Of a stretch of 64,000 nt of DNA, positions 21,651-34,548 are shown piece after piece. Positions within the stretch are counted from its first letter, which is position 1; every line of letters begins with the position of its first letter. This stretch comes from Tribonema minus (taxonomy: Eukaryota > Sar > Xanthophyceae > Tribonematales > Tribonemataceae), in assembly GCA_017506865.1 (NCBI GenBank), contig JAFCMP010000103.1, forward strand, positions 186,001 through 250,000, given 5' to 3'. Both the position numbers and the translations under genes were made by a program. Under the pieces are notes generated by a model. It saw only the letters and a list, made by a program, of their open reading frames with translations. It was not told the DNA's origin and did no database searches.

Positions 21651-23008
21651 GTCCACATGAGCCTGAAACAATCCAGGCCCGTACTTTTGCTAGTGGTTGC
21701 CTGCGCATTTGTCTGACGCTGTATTCATGTCAGGTTGCACTGACTACCATTCCCATTAGCCTCTCACTGCAGCAAGGGCAAGGCCTGTGATATACTGTGT
21801 TCATATCCCGTGGGATTGCCGTCATTGGGCATTGGCACTTGAGCACAATTACACAGCCTGACATGCAAAAAGGGAAAAGGAACATCAAATTCAGCTTGCA
21901 AGCACGTGGTGCATGTCCGTGCCTGTGAACATGGGGGAAGGCCTTTGTGAACATATCCGTATGTGAAGGTCAAAGACTTTTGCACTGGCATTTAATCAAC
22001 ACCTCAGGTAATCACGAACATGTACTCAGGTACTTTGTATGCATGAGAATTGGTTGAAGTATCGGTTTGAGTGCGGGCGCCAGGCGCACTGTTGAACATG
22101 GCCTCTGCTGGCTGTGCTGGTGCGTCCAACTCAGTCAAGCACGCCTCCAGCAATTTATTCATTGGATTGGAACAAGTGCAAGCAACATACTGCTCTAGTA
22201 ATAGTAGCTTCAAATACACCTGGTGAAAAACCATTATGAGCCAACATGTTGGAACCTTGAGATAACATGTCCCTTTCATTCTAAGAAAAAAAATTGTTCA
22301 TACGCGGTCTCTGCACGCGCGCTTGGCAGAGCAAACGGCGTGAGCGACTACACGGCCCACGACGTCCACATGAGCCTGAAACAATCCAGGCCCGTACTTT
22401 TGCTAGTGGTTGCCTGCGCATTTGTCTGACGCTGTGTTCATGTCAGGTTGCACTGACTACCATTCCCATTAGCCTCTCACTGCAGCAAGGGCAAGGCCTG
22501 TGATATACTGTGTTCATATCCCGTGGGATTGCCGTCATTGGGCATTGGCACTTGAGCACAATTACACAGCCTGACATGCAAAAAGGGAAAAGGAACATCA
22601 AATTCAGCTTGCAAGCACGTGGTGCATGTCCGTGCCTGTGAACATGGGGGAAGGCCTTTGTGAACATATCCGTATGTGAAGGTCAAAGACTTTTGCACTG
22701 GCATTTAATCAACACCTCAGGTAATCACGAACATGTACTCAGGTACTTTGTATGCATGAGGATTGGTTGAAGTATCGGTTTGAGTGCGGGCGCCAGGTGC
22801 CCTGTTGAACATGGCCTCTGCTGGCTGTGCTGGTGCGTCCAACTCAGTCAAGCACGCCTCCAGCAATTTATTCATTGGATTGGAACAAGTGCAAGCAACA
22901 TACTGCTCTAATAATAGTAGCTTCAAATACACCTGGTGAAAACCATTATGAGCCAACATGTTGGAACCTTGAGATAACATGTCCCTTTCATTCTAAGAAA
23001 AAAATTTG
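21583..23008 (-). repeat. 713 bp tandem duplication
   Basis: Units 21583-22295 and 22296-23008 are nearly identical. Each begins with the antisense exon edge (GTTCATACGCGGTCTCTGCA on plus). On the minus strand each unit is therefore intron 3' end, acceptor and exon head, the same make-up as the MSH1 acceptor-side copies but with a longer period. Confidence 0.9.
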
Positions 23009-23159
23009 CTGCAAGCCAAGCTGCCGGTAAGGCAAAGCTATAAATCATTGGCATGCGAGAATGGAGGACAACGTCAGCCAGTACAGTCGCGTCAATGCAG
23101 CCATTCCAGTACATTTGGTATGCTCACTTCCATGGCGATAACTTGAAGTTGTTGCCCAG

Positions 23160-25950
23160 CGTGTGTCAAGGTGCGGGGGGCGACCAGAAGCTAGGGTTAG
23201 GGTGAGGGTCAAGGTGGGGGGCAGATCCCAGAACACCCACAACAGCAAGCATCAATGATGGGTCTCACTTTTGCACGAACAGCATCGAAGCGGACACACC
23301 GTTGGGCGGAGGATGCTGCAATGGCAATACAAATTTAGCAGCGCAATAGCCAATTGAGGTTGAAGCTGCGCATGTATCTGCTCAGCTGCCCCTCGTTTTC
23401 TTCACAAGAGACGTGCGCGTAGAGCCCTCACCAATATTTTTTAACTGTTTTTTGATGAGTGTTTCAAGCAACAAAGTTTCTTCTATATTGTTTTCAGTTC
23501 GTCCTAAAATTCTACCATGTTGTACTGACAACGCCGCGCATATGTGGCATGTGAATGTGATGCGTTTGCCATTACTACAGTAATACTATGTTTGGCTGCC
23601 ATATGCACGCCCATGCGTTCAACAGATCATGTCATACTGTACATTTGCAGCTTTTTTTTCTTCGGAACGTGCTGAGGGCGTTTGCGGCTATGCATACCGT
23701 ACTTGCAGTCATGACGGGGTGCAGACCTCAAGCTGCTGCTGCTTCACACAGAGCTGCAACCTTCAGAGATGCTGGTGGTGGGCAGACGTGCGAATGCTGT
23801 GGCACTGTACCCGCTGTCAGCATTTGCCGTTTGAAATGATCAATTCTGCTGTCCTCACAGCCTGAAGCTTTTTCAAGTGGATCATTGTGAGCAGCAATGC
23901 GTGTGAGGCAACATGCCACTTGGTTTCGAAAGCCTGACCCCGTGAAGTGCGCATACATTTATTTATAAAAGTTCTGAGTGCAGTTGAAAGTATACCATAA
24001 CTTTTAAAGTTGATTAAAATTAATGTACTGGTACAGCTGGAATAAAAAGTACAGCTGGGCAGCTTAGTTGAGGTGTTCATTGAATTATGCTCATGAGTAG
24101 CGAAGCGAAGCCTGCACTGGTGACCAGAAGTTGAAACAGCCCCTATGTTGCCTTGCTCCGCCAGGGGCATAACCGGGCGGGGGCAGTATATCAATGGCAC
24201 AGCCGTCACAGAGCACGACGTGATGCGCTTGTTATTGCTGGCGCCCCTGGATGGCGCTGGCAGCCAACATGCTGAAAAATTCATGCCCTCCTTTTGAACT
24301 TCTTGGTAAATAAAATAGATGAGCAATACATACCGTACACGCGCTCCATCGCGCATCGTGTCGGCAAGCTTGTTGTGAGGAAGGTGTTGTTGCTGGTGCT
24401 GCCTGGAAATGGTGGCGGTGGGCAGTTGCGTGGATGCTGTGGCCCAGCAGCTGCTGCGGTGGTCTGGGAGTGCCGGCCCGTTTCGCAGGGTTGGAGATCT
24501 CGAGGCGCATGTTGCTGCACGAAACACACACGTGCAAAATGGGGGGAAAGGACTTGAGCCAAGGTGATATGGCAACGCAGGATGGATGCACTGGCAGGTG
24601 AGGTTCTGGTGCCGGTTAAAGCTACTGAACTGGTAGGTATGTACCTACCAGTTCATGCTACCATGTCATGTCACCAGGTCATACTTGGCAGTCGTACTTG
24701 TGGGTCATATTTGGGGGTCATACCTAGGGGGTCATACTTGGGGGTCATACTTAGGGCACCGGGGTCGTACTTGCGGGTAAATCTAAGGAGTCATACTCAG
24801 GGGCTACACCCGCGGGCGGTGTCACACTGATCATGTGAGGGATTGTATGTTCAGGTTGAATGACTATTTTGGCTCTCTTTCTGGTATGCAGTCCATAATT
24901 AGGAAACAGGGGTGGTCTCATTTACTGACGAGACGCCAGTTTTGCCGACAAACCAGTCGTCCGCCATTTGCCGTCGCCCGTCGGTTTGCCATCGACTTGC
25001 CAGAATGTTCTGCGGCAAGCGTGCGGCGATCGTAGTGAAAGCCACTTGAGCCGGTGAACGCTGGCTGACTTCCGAGGTCTCGCCATTTTGCATTTGCCGG
25101 CTGATGGGGATGAGAAATTGCCAGATCATTGCTAAAAAAAGGTTAACGGATGTTGAGCATCTGACAGCTGTGACTTGAGCTGAACTGTACACAAAGCAAG
25201 AGTGCGCCTGGGCTGGAGCGGTGCAGTGACGCTGGCGCATGTGGCCTTGGGCTTTTAAAAGTTTAAAAGTTAAAAGTGCTGCATGCAGTCCGCCAATCGC
25301 TGGACTCCACAGCTTTAAGTTCTCCAACGACCGGTCGATTGCCACCCCCTAGGGTACTGCTGCTGCAGCTTGCAGCAGCACAATGAGCAGAAATGGCGCA
25401 CTTATTAATCTCAGAGGCAACTAAGTGGGCACCTGCAAGCTAAGGCCAGGGACGCTGGCGTGCAGATCATTTGTGTTTCAGATGCAGCACTTGTGATTTG
25501 CACCAGCTGTTGAGAGGACAACTACAACAAGCCTTGGGGTGTTGAGCAAAGTCCAGAAGCAGTGAAACAAAGCAGCATGCTGCAACTTAAACAAAGCACA
25601 GTTGACATGATGGGTTTGCGCCAGACCAACTTGTGTGGTGCTGGTGAGTGAAGCATCACAGACCTGAAGGCGTCACAGGGTCGACACTAGGAGATTTACA
25701 GCATTGTGGTCCATCCCGTGATCTGTCACATTCTGGTATGTGATCCATTCTAGTGCAGTTCATTCCTGCATCTGTACTTATTCTGCGCTCCTGTGCGCTG
25801 GCACCAGAACAGACCGAAACTACACACAGAACTCTAGAGGACAAGAGTCACAGCACCGTAATCAGCGAGTTCTGGTGCTACTAAACAGCCTGGTGTCACT
25901 GGCCACTGCCAGAGTGCTATGGCAGTCATTGCGTCATGGTGATTGCATTC
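23160..25950. other. Non-coding region, nothing firm
   Basis: I see no convincing gene. It holds a short TTAGGG-like tract (23192-23215) and, at 24676-24810, an irregular array of about ten units like GGGTCATACTTG. Scattered ACTTCAA/TTGAAGT words occur. Confidence 0.4.
24676..24810. repeat. Short tandem repeat, unit ~14-17 bp
   Basis: Imperfect repeats of (T)GGGGGTCATACTT(A/G) run through this stretch. Confidence 0.75.
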
Positions 25951-26189
25951 CCGTGGCAGTCATTGGTTCCTGATGAATGCAGTAAAGGGTTTGGCTGTGA
26001 ACGGCTTTGCTGTGGCATTCACTGCAGTGGCATGATGATGGCAGGCAAATCCGTTATATGGTAAATCCTTATCTAATAGCATACTTGAAGCACCAAAAAA
26101 GTGGAGGTGATGGCCACTGCAGCCTCCATTGTCAAATCGCCTTTTGAGTTGAGGACAACCATTGTCCTTCTTCCTGTTCTGTGTGTGAC

Positions 26190-27485
26190 CATGTCGTGAC
26201 AAGCGGTAATCGGAAGTGAACGCGCAGTTTGTGCAAGCAGCGAGATGGTCATTCTTGGGCCACTTGTCCCTGTAACGTGTGCGGCAACTTTCGGCGGCGC
26301 AGAGGCTCCAGCGCCGGGTGCCATTGGCTCAGCTGAGCGCCTGTTCGCCATACCACTTCAACCTCGCAACTTGAAACTGTCATGATTGGCGGATGCCACT
26401 GGTGAACACGCCGCCTGTACCACCAACGAGCAAATCTTTGCATGTACATGTAGCTGTAATTCATGCAGCAAATGGCTGGCGACAGGCAGTCAGGCGCGAC
26501 CCATTGGCTCAGCTGAGAGCTTGTCCAACAGATTCTGAGTCTGGAGTACCACTTCAAGCCCGCAAGCTGTCATGACCGGTGGATGCCGCTGACAGCCGCA
26601 GCCTGCACAAGCAATGAGCTGGTCATTCATGGGGCCTACATGCGTCTGCAACCTTCGCGACCGCTGGCGGTGTTGGAGCAGTGTGGGGCGAATGCCATTG
26701 ACCCAGCTGGGTGCTTGTTTGGCATAGTCAATCAACCTGACGGGCTGTCATGATTGGCGGGGGCAGGTTATGAACGCGCAGCTTGTACAAGCGGAGGATC
26801 AGCAATTTTTAAAGCCCAGATGCGTTGTAAATTGCATGATAGCTGGCGGATTTTCAGCAGTCGCAGATCAGTGCCAGGTGCCACTGGCTCAGGCGAAGAC
26901 TCATCTTGCCGGACACTCAATCTTGCGAGCTGTCATGACCGGCAGATGCCACTGGTGAAAAGTGCAGCTTGTTGCAAGTGATGAGTAGCTAGGGTTGGAA
27001 GCCTTCGTGCGTCTGTGACATGTGCAGCAACTGGCGGCCACGCGGAGGCTCGGTTTGGGTGCCACAGGCTGGCTCAGGCGCTTTCCTGACGCACCACTTC
27101 AACACAAGAACTTTCATCATTGGCGGTCGCCGCTGGTGAAGGCGCAGTCTGCGCAAGCGATGAGCTAGCAAGTCATCAAGCCAATACGTGTTTGTATCTT
27201 GAGTGGCAGCTGGCGACGTTGCAGCAGATCAGGGCGGGTGCCGCTGGCGCCGTCGAGTGCCGCCTTGTCTGACACTTCACTTAGTCTATTCCATTTGTCA
27301 TGAGTGGTGGACCCCGATGGTTAACGCGCAGCTTGTGCAAGCGATGCGTTGGTAGCATGTGAAGCCTGCATGTGTCTGTAACCTGCAGGGCAGCTGACGG
27401 CGTCACAGCAGCTCCAAGTCACGTGTCACTGGTTCAGCTGAGCGCTAGTGCGGCATAACACTTCAATCCTGCATGCTATCGTGAT
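26190..27485. repeat. ~183 bp satellite array, about 7 units
   Basis: The phrase TGTCATGA..GGCGGATGCC and its variants recur at about 26379, 26568, 26747, 26933, 27113, 27296 and 27479, with an earlier trace at 26199. Spacings are 179-189 bp. Other parts recur in the same order (GCGCAGCTTGTGCAAGCGATGAG, then GCATGCGTCTGTAACCTGC, then CATTGGCTCAGCTGAGCGC). Units are well diverged. No coding frame is shared. Confidence 0.85.
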
Positions 27486-27489
27486 ATAT

Positions 27490-28435
27490 GCATCCTGGAT
27501 CTGGAGCAGCGCTGCTGTCTGTTGCCAACCCCGAACCCTCATTCTGCCTTGCTCGCCTCAGCTGATTGTGTATGCGCGCGCTGTGTCGCCGAAGTTAGAA
27601 TGAGGATCAGGAGTACTACTAGCAGAGGTCAGTGGCAGGACAGGACTGCGCCTAGCCTAAGGGTAAATATTATACAAAGGCCCCCTGGGGCAGAATCAGG
27701 GTTCACCGCGTGCTGATGTCGCCAGCCCGCAAGTGATCAGTGAATCTCAAACCGGCGGTAACTAGTTAAATCATTAGTCATATCTAGCAAGTTAATGCCT
27801 GTGCAGGTTGCATGCTCTCATGACTGCAGTAACCGCTTCACCGTTGTGGACATGTGCGCACCAAACGAGACAGTTCCATATGTCAGAGCGAAGGAGTCAG
27901 GATGGCAGATGCCAAGCTTGCTGTCGAAATAAGAACATAGTACCACGCAGCCGCGCACTTGGAGGGCAAGGGTGTCCCAGGTGACCGTGAGATCGCAGGG
28001 CCTGGTGAGCTGAGCGGAGCTGCATCTCTCTCGATCAGCTGAAACCAGACACTCGCTGATGAGAACGTGGCGATACCGTAATTATCTTGATACTGCTGCA
28101 GAGCGCACCTAATCATCTCTGCGCCGCCATCAAAGCTGTCTCCACCCAGCCACACGCTCCAAGCACACGTCACCCGCACTTGTTGAACTGATTACCGCAG
28201 CTTGTTTGCCGCTGATGCACCGTGAAGCGATGTTACCGCCGCAGCGTACCGTTGTTGTCATTTCAAGGCTGGTCCGCTTACACGCTGTGCAGCCAACATG
28301 CCTTGTGTCCGAGGCTTTGGACTAAGGACAATAGACTGCGGAACATCCGGGGAACCCGGCATACTTTCTTGCTGCCGAATCTGCGCTGTTATTAGAGCAG
28401 CACTATTTATATCTGCACTGTATTAGAGCAGCACG
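27490..28435. other. Spacer between satellite and minisatellite
   Basis: Nothing recognisable was found. Confidence 0.3.
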
Positions 28436-28439
28436 ATAA

Positions 28440-30660
28440 GCGCCTTGCGATTTGCAATGAGGCTCAAGTGATAGGACAGCAAGGCACTACACGTCGTTTG
28501 CGGTGTGCGTTTTGCAATGAGACCTTGTTCTGAATATCTGATTGGAACAGCAAAGCACTATACGTCGTTTACGGTTTGCGGTTTGCGATTAGACCTGAGT
28601 CCTGCAACCTCAGGCTGCTTGAACAGCAAAGCGCTATACGTCGTTCGCGGTTTGCGATTTGCGATCAAAACCTGAGTCCTGAATATCTGCGGCCGGACAC
28701 CATCATGATAGCACTAAACGTCGTTTGCGGTTTGCGATTTGCGATTAGACCTGAGTCCTAAACATCTGCAGCGGGCAGCAAAGCGGCATCCTCGTTTGCG
28801 GTTTGCGATTTGCGATTAGACCTGAGTCCTGGAACTTGCGGAGACAGGAAAGCGCTGTACGTCGTTTGCGGTTTGCGATTTGCGACAAGACCTGAGTCCT
28901 GGACATCTCCAGCAGGGCAGCATAGCGGTATACTCGTTTGCGGTTTGCGATGTGCGATTAGACCTGAGTCCTGGAACCTGAGCACAGCGCTGTACGTCGT
29001 TTGCGGTTTGCGATTTGCGTTGAGGATTGAGTCCTGAACATCTGCAGCAGGACAGCAAAGCGCTACACGTCGTTCGCGGTTTGCGATTTGCGATTAGACC
29101 TGAGTCGTGAACATCCTGCTGCAGGACAGCAAGCGGTATACTCGTTTGCGGTTTGCGATTTGCGATTAGAGCTGAGTCCTGAACATCTGCAGCAGCGCAG
29201 CAAAGCTGTTTTCTCGTTTGCAGTTTGCGATTTGCGATTAGACCTGAGTCCTGGAACCTGCGGAGACAGCACAGCGCTCTACATCGTTTGCGGTTTGCGA
29301 TTTGCGATTAGACCTGAGTCCTGGAACTTGCGGAGACAGGAAAGCGCTGTACGTCGTTTGCGGTTTGCGATTTGCCATTAGACCTGAGTCCTGGACATCT
29401 CCAGCAGGGCAGCATAGCGGTATACTCGTTTGCGGTTTGCGATTTGCGATCAGACATGAGTCCTGGAACCTGAGCACAGCGCTGTACGTCGTTTGCGGTT
29501 TGCGATTTGCGTTGAGGATTGAGTCCTGAATATCTGCAGCAGGACAGCAAAGCGCTACACGTCGTTCGCGGTTTGCGATTTGCGATTAGACCTGAGTCGT
29601 GAACATCCTGCTGCAGGACAGCAAGCGGTATACTCGCTTGCGGTTTGCGATTTGCGATTAGAGCTGAGTCCTGAACATCTGCAGCAGGGCAGCAAAGCTG
29701 TTTTCTCGTTTGCGGTTTGCAATTTGCGATTAGACCTGAGTCCTGGAACCTGCGGAGACAGCACAGCGCTTTACATCGTTTGCGGTTTGCGATTTGCGAT
29801 TAGACCTGAGTCCTGGAACCTGCGGAGACAGCACAGCGCTGTACGTCGTTTGCGGTTTGCGATTTGCGATTAGACCTAAGTCCTGAATACCTGCAGCAGG
29901 GCAGCAAAGCGGTATACTGGTTTGCGGTTTGCGATTTGCGACTAGACCTGAGTCGTGGAACCTGCGGAGACAGCAAAGCGCTGTTCGTCGTTTGCGGTTT
30001 GCGATTTGCGGTTAGACCTCCTGAGTCCAGGACCTGCAGATCTGCAGTAGGGCAGCAAAGCGGTATACTCGTTTGCGGTTTGCGATTTGCGGTAGACTTA
30101 AGTCCTGGAACCTGCGGAGATAGCACACCGCTGTACGTCGTATGCGGTTTGCGATTTGCGATGATACCTGAGTCCTGAACATCTGCAGCAGGGCAGCAAA
30201 GCGGTATACTCGTTTGCGGTTTGCGATTTGCGGTTATACCTGTCCTGGAACCTGCGGAGACAGCACAGCGCTTTGCATCGTTTGCGATTTGCGATTTGCG
30301 ATCAGACCTGAGTCCTGGAACCTGCGGAGACAGCCCAGCGCTGTACGTCGTTTGCGATTTGCGATTTGCGATTAGACCTAAGTCCTGAATATCTGCAGCA
30401 GGGCAGCAAAGCGGTATACTCGTTTGCGGTTTGCGAGTTGCGAATAGACCTGAGTCCTGGAACCTGCGGAGACAGCAGAGCGCTGTTCGTCGTTTGCAGT
30501 ACGCGATTTGCGATTAGACCTGAGTCCTGAACATGTGCAGCAGGACAGCAAAGCGGAATACTCGTTTGCGGTTTGCGATTTGCGGTTAGACCTGAGGCTG
30601 TGAGTGAGCCCTGAACATCTGCTATTCGTCGCTTGCGGTTTGCGGCAATGCGATTTGCGA
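28440..30660. repeat. ~70 bp minisatellite with 492 bp higher-order unit
   Basis: About 31 copies of a unit containing GTTTGCGGTTTGCGATTTGCG, then TTAGACCTGAGTCCTGAACATC or TGGAACCTGCGGAGACAGC. Within the unit the heptamer/octamer TTTGCG(G/A) is itself repeated three times. Blocks at 28.80-29.29 and 29.29-29.78 kb match with an exact 492 bp shift, that is seven units. Long open frames on both strands are a by-product. Confidence 0.95.
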
Positions 30661-30669
30661 GTAGCGGGA

Positions 30670-33330
30670 GAGGCAGCCTTTAACCGGTGAGGGGGGGGGG
30701 ATGGTCAGGCGACAGGTAAGGGGCAGCGAGGTCATCAAGTGACCCTTTCCTTGTTGCCGTGAAGGGACTGCATGCACACAAGTCATTAAGGGCACTCAGT
30801 CCACCGCCTTAATTATGGCGCTGGGCACAGCGCTCGCCTTGGAAAGGAGTCCCACAGCTGCAAATAGGCGCCACGACCGCCGCTGCGCCATCAGCGCCGC
30901 ACGTCACGTCTGACCTGTTGTGGAAACAGCAGGCAGCCAGCCAGGTGCGCACCGTTTCGATTTGTCACAGAACAGCGTCTACCGGACCGGTGCCACATTG
31001 TGTGCTTCGGCTTGTATTCCAGTCAGACGCAGCGCTCGTACTTCACCTATTGGCATAGACCTGCTCTGCGCCAGCGGCACATGCGACTACTCACATACTG
31101 ATGAAGCAGTCGCTCAACGCGTGACTGATCTTTACGCATAGACAGGGAGCACAGCGGCGGCATGCAGAATTGACACAACTCAGCCAGAGTGGCGCTCGCC
31201 AACATCAGTCATCCCCAACCCATTTGTGGGGATACAGACTATGCTGCGGAGCACCGCGAAAACATTACGCGTCAGGACGCCCAAGCACGTGTCCGGGCGC
31301 TAGTTGCACGCCACAGTCTAATAGCTGTTCCTCTGCCACACACGCACCGCGGCACATGTCATATTCTTCAGGTACACCGTGTCAAACTCTCATTGTAGGC
31401 ATCACGACTGGTAGACGAGGACAACGCGTTCAGCAAAAGCACAATGCTTTGCCCTTTGTCTGGCCTCTGGTACACAGGCTCGAGGCGCTCAGTCTCGCGA
31501 CTGATTGATCATAAAGGTGATGGTCATGCATGGATTACCCAGTAGCAACGATCTTCTCAAACTGTCACCCCCCTCCCCCATCCCCCACCCCACACACACA
31601 CTTACACGCACATGCAGTTGTACTTATGGACTTGTATTTATGAAGGCCCAAGGGAGGCCGGGTTGCCTATGCAATCGAAAAGTTTGCGTCAACGCAGCAG
31701 CCTAGTCTGCACTGCGCCCTAGGAGCTTGGATACCGGCGCTGCAACACAGCCTAACATTCGAGCTCCGCGTGTGTACGCCATGATGCGCTCCGCCAACTC
31801 CCGTGCCAACGACATGCTCAGCTCAGTGAGGATCTGACGCTTAGCTAGCCCGGCCTTGCGCAACACATCTGCCTCCCCCCCCCCTGAGCACAGTGCTGAG
31901 TGCATTGCCAAATTGACAAAAAGTCTTGTCTGCTTGCCCAGCCGTCCGTACGACTCCTGCACGAATGGCACAAAGGCCCAAGATGACGTCAAGGTGCCGG
32001 TGTGGTGCTTGACCTTTGCGTCCTCCCCCACCCCAGCAGCATAGCCGTCCGAGTTCGAGGCATTCGTTTTGCCTGTCAGGTACGAGCTCGCTGTGGGTGC
32101 GCGCACACTTGTGTCTAGCACTATTCCCTTGTTACGGTATGCACTGCTAATGCATTTGTACACAGGTGCTTTCCACAGTCTCATCCATTCCCCATGCCAC
32201 TAGGAGGCCAGCATCCACGGAGCCAAGTGGTGACAAATGACAATGGAAATATAAAAGTGCGTGCACACGTGCCAGCAAACATGCACCTGTATCACGGTGC
32301 TAGAAACTAGGCGAAGTAGTGTCAGCAAAATCGAAGCAAGCGTGCAAAGGGTGCCAGCAGCTTATGCAGTGTGATTGGTGCCAGCAGCTCTCAGGTGTAC
32401 AACAGTGGTAGCAACATAATCATCGGGCCTCAGACACACGTGTGAAAACACACCATAAGACAGCAAGTCAAAATGAGACAAGGTCGATGCGCACTGTGCT
32501 CAAGTCCATGGAGTCAGTGCCTGCAATTTATATTCTTTCATGTACATGATTGCTCCACTGCCGCAACCACTGCAAGATTCGTATGCTGCACTGCTGTGTG
32601 AACATCCAACTTATTGGCATTGCAGTTCCAGCAGCGCATTCGTAAGGTGCTTTAGTGAGGCCGTTGCGCCACGCTCGATAGCCACACCAATAGCGGCCGT
32701 CTTGTTGTTGCATGCTCGCTGCACATCGATCGGGCTCATGTGTGTGTTTTGCCAGCTGCGCTGCCCTGCCCTTGACTCTTGTGTTGTTATGCGCGCAAAC
32801 CGGTCTATAGTCGTGCACGGTGCAGCTCCGCAGCTGAACCGTCACGGTGCATAGATCAGCACAACAACCGCACTAAGTGCGGCACGGCGGACCGCATGGG
32901 GGAGCCCCAGTGCTCCACGCCGAGATGGTTCATTGTCCTATGTGTTAAGTCCATGGATCAGTGGATGCATGGATGCAATTGCAGATACGGCTTGAAGTGC
33001 TGTCCATGTGAAATGCCCAGTGCAAGTATTCAATACTCCCCTTGGTTTGCATCAGAACAAATCGCAGTCAAGCCAAGCATCACGCGCATGCCAGCGATAG
33101 AACTCTCACCTGCTCCATGCATCCCATGTGTGCAATGTTGCGACCGACGACACCTCTCATCACTGAGAAAGTACAAACAGCAGCCGCAGTGTGCACAAGT
33201 GCCATCTGATACAAACCACCATCAACAGACTCAACCATGACCACACCTTATGACCCGCGGGCAACAGCGCACATTAGACTCGGCAGTGATAACTCACCGG
33301 GACTAAATGAGCTCTCGCTTATCCTCGGTA
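30670..33330. other. Mostly non-coding; LINE-B copy inside
   Basis: Short open stretches near 30.92-31.14 and 31.19-31.40 kb (for example CGDTDYAAEHRENITRQDAQ) have no partner exons I can place and are left uncalled. The LINE-B copy 31625-32170 is listed separately. Confidence 0.3.
31625..32170 (-). mobile_element. LINE-B, 5'-truncated 3' fragment (copy 2)
   Basis: The endonuclease-like end (KGIVLDTSV, GEDAKVKHH, PFVQESYGRLGKQ) is open to a stop near 31702 and is close to copy 1, with one codon fewer after LFV. The tail again has the hairpin and ends AAATACAAGTCCATAAGTAC. Homology to copy 1 starts at TAGCAGTGCAT (about 32150), so it is 5'-truncated. Confidence 0.7.
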
Positions 33331-33333
33331 CAG

Positions 33334-33640
33334 TGACCTGAACGGCAGCGTGATCCTCAGGTACCAACAGTCACAGCACTACAACCTCTTCATGTCGGTG
33401 AGCAGACTCATCCGTGAGAGTGCGTGACGGCTTCAGACTCAGCGGCGCAACTGCCGCTTGCACAACGCTACCCTGACAATGCGACTTGCGGAGGCTAGTC
33501 AATACTGTCGAGTAAGTCTGGCAGACAACTGGTGGACGTCACGCCCTCTCAGACTGCTACATCCTTGTGCAGGCCACTGGCAATGCGGTCAACATTGCGA
33601 TGGCCATCGCAGGCCCAGTGGTCACACGCGCCCTGCAGAT
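33334..33640 (+). CDS. Two exons of an unrecognised gene
   Basis: Exon 33334-33397 codes for DLNGSVILRYQQSQHYNLFMS and exon 33573-33640 for ATGNAVNIAMAIAGPVVTRALQ. Both have AG/GT borders and compatible phase, and the second looks like a membrane segment. I could not find the rest of the gene and do not recognise the family. Confidence 0.45.
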
Positions 33641-34548
33641 GTGAGTAGTGGCTTGTGAGCGTCATTCGTTCAAGTGACTGCTTGAGTGCATGACTATTTG
33701 TCGTTCATATTCTAGCTTTGAGGCCAATTGATCCAGTTGTGTCAAGTTGCAAGGACCATGTGTCCAACCTCTTTCCTTAGCAGTGCCGCCCTCGGGAGCT
33801 CAAAGTTGCTTGTCTGACCGGATCTCTGTCCCCCATGCACTTGAAAGGCGCTTGAGCAAATGACACAACGTGATCGGTCACCTCTGCAGAGCAGATTGGC
33901 AGCTCTGACCTCAAACCCACTGCGTTTCTTTACCGCAAATGCGCCGCCAACACATCCAGCGCCTGACTCAATACCACAAAATCGTGTGCCACTGTGCAGG
34001 CTGAGAGTGCCACGCGGCGCCCCCAGGACACACCAAGCGATGCCTCCTGCAACTTCAACAACAACTACTTCTGAAGTACAACATTGTGTCACCGCCATCC
34101 CGACACTGCTAGCGCCATCCGCATGACCACTCGCTCGCGTGTGTGCGTAGCGCGTGCCGTTGGCCCCCTCCCCGTAGCCTCCTCGAAGCATCTGGCTGGT
34201 GATGCAGAACAGGACCCGGATGTAGACGGTGCAGAGGGGGTTGAGCCGGGGGACAGGCAAGAAGAAATGGGGTTCCGTCCGCAGTTTCATGTGTGCATTG
34301 CATCATTTGGCGCCAATGAGTATCATCGCTGAGAAGTGGTATTGCTGATGTTTTCATATTATTGTGAAACCGTTGCAGTGCATTCTCTATTCGCTGGGAT
34401 CGCAGTGGAACAGGGTACAGAGCGCAGCACAGCCGCTGAGGACAGCCGCTGGCGCGTGTGCCCATAAAACCCGATGAATGAACGGGTACGTGATGGATGC
34501 GCTCATGGCTGCTGAACACACAATGGCATTGGCGCTGCAGCAGGTGCC

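Noticed and set aside
21640-21720. Plus-strand stretch NGVSDYTAHDVHMSLKQS looked like coding
   Set aside because: It is antisense to the mirrored terminal exon and its intron, and the copy at 13838 does not keep it as coding.
24190-24250. Exon candidate with NGTAVTEHDVMRL
   Set aside because: There are no matching neighbours or splice borders, and the likeness to the 21.6 kb stretch is short and probably chance.
28576-30178. Repeated open frames with the theme CGLRFAIRPES or its antisense
   Set aside because: They follow from the minisatellite unit lacking stops; no start, splice or codon signal supports a protein.
26190-30660. CRISPR array
   Set aside because: Repeats are contiguous and diverged with no unique spacers of constant length, no cas genes are near, and the DNA is eukaryotic.
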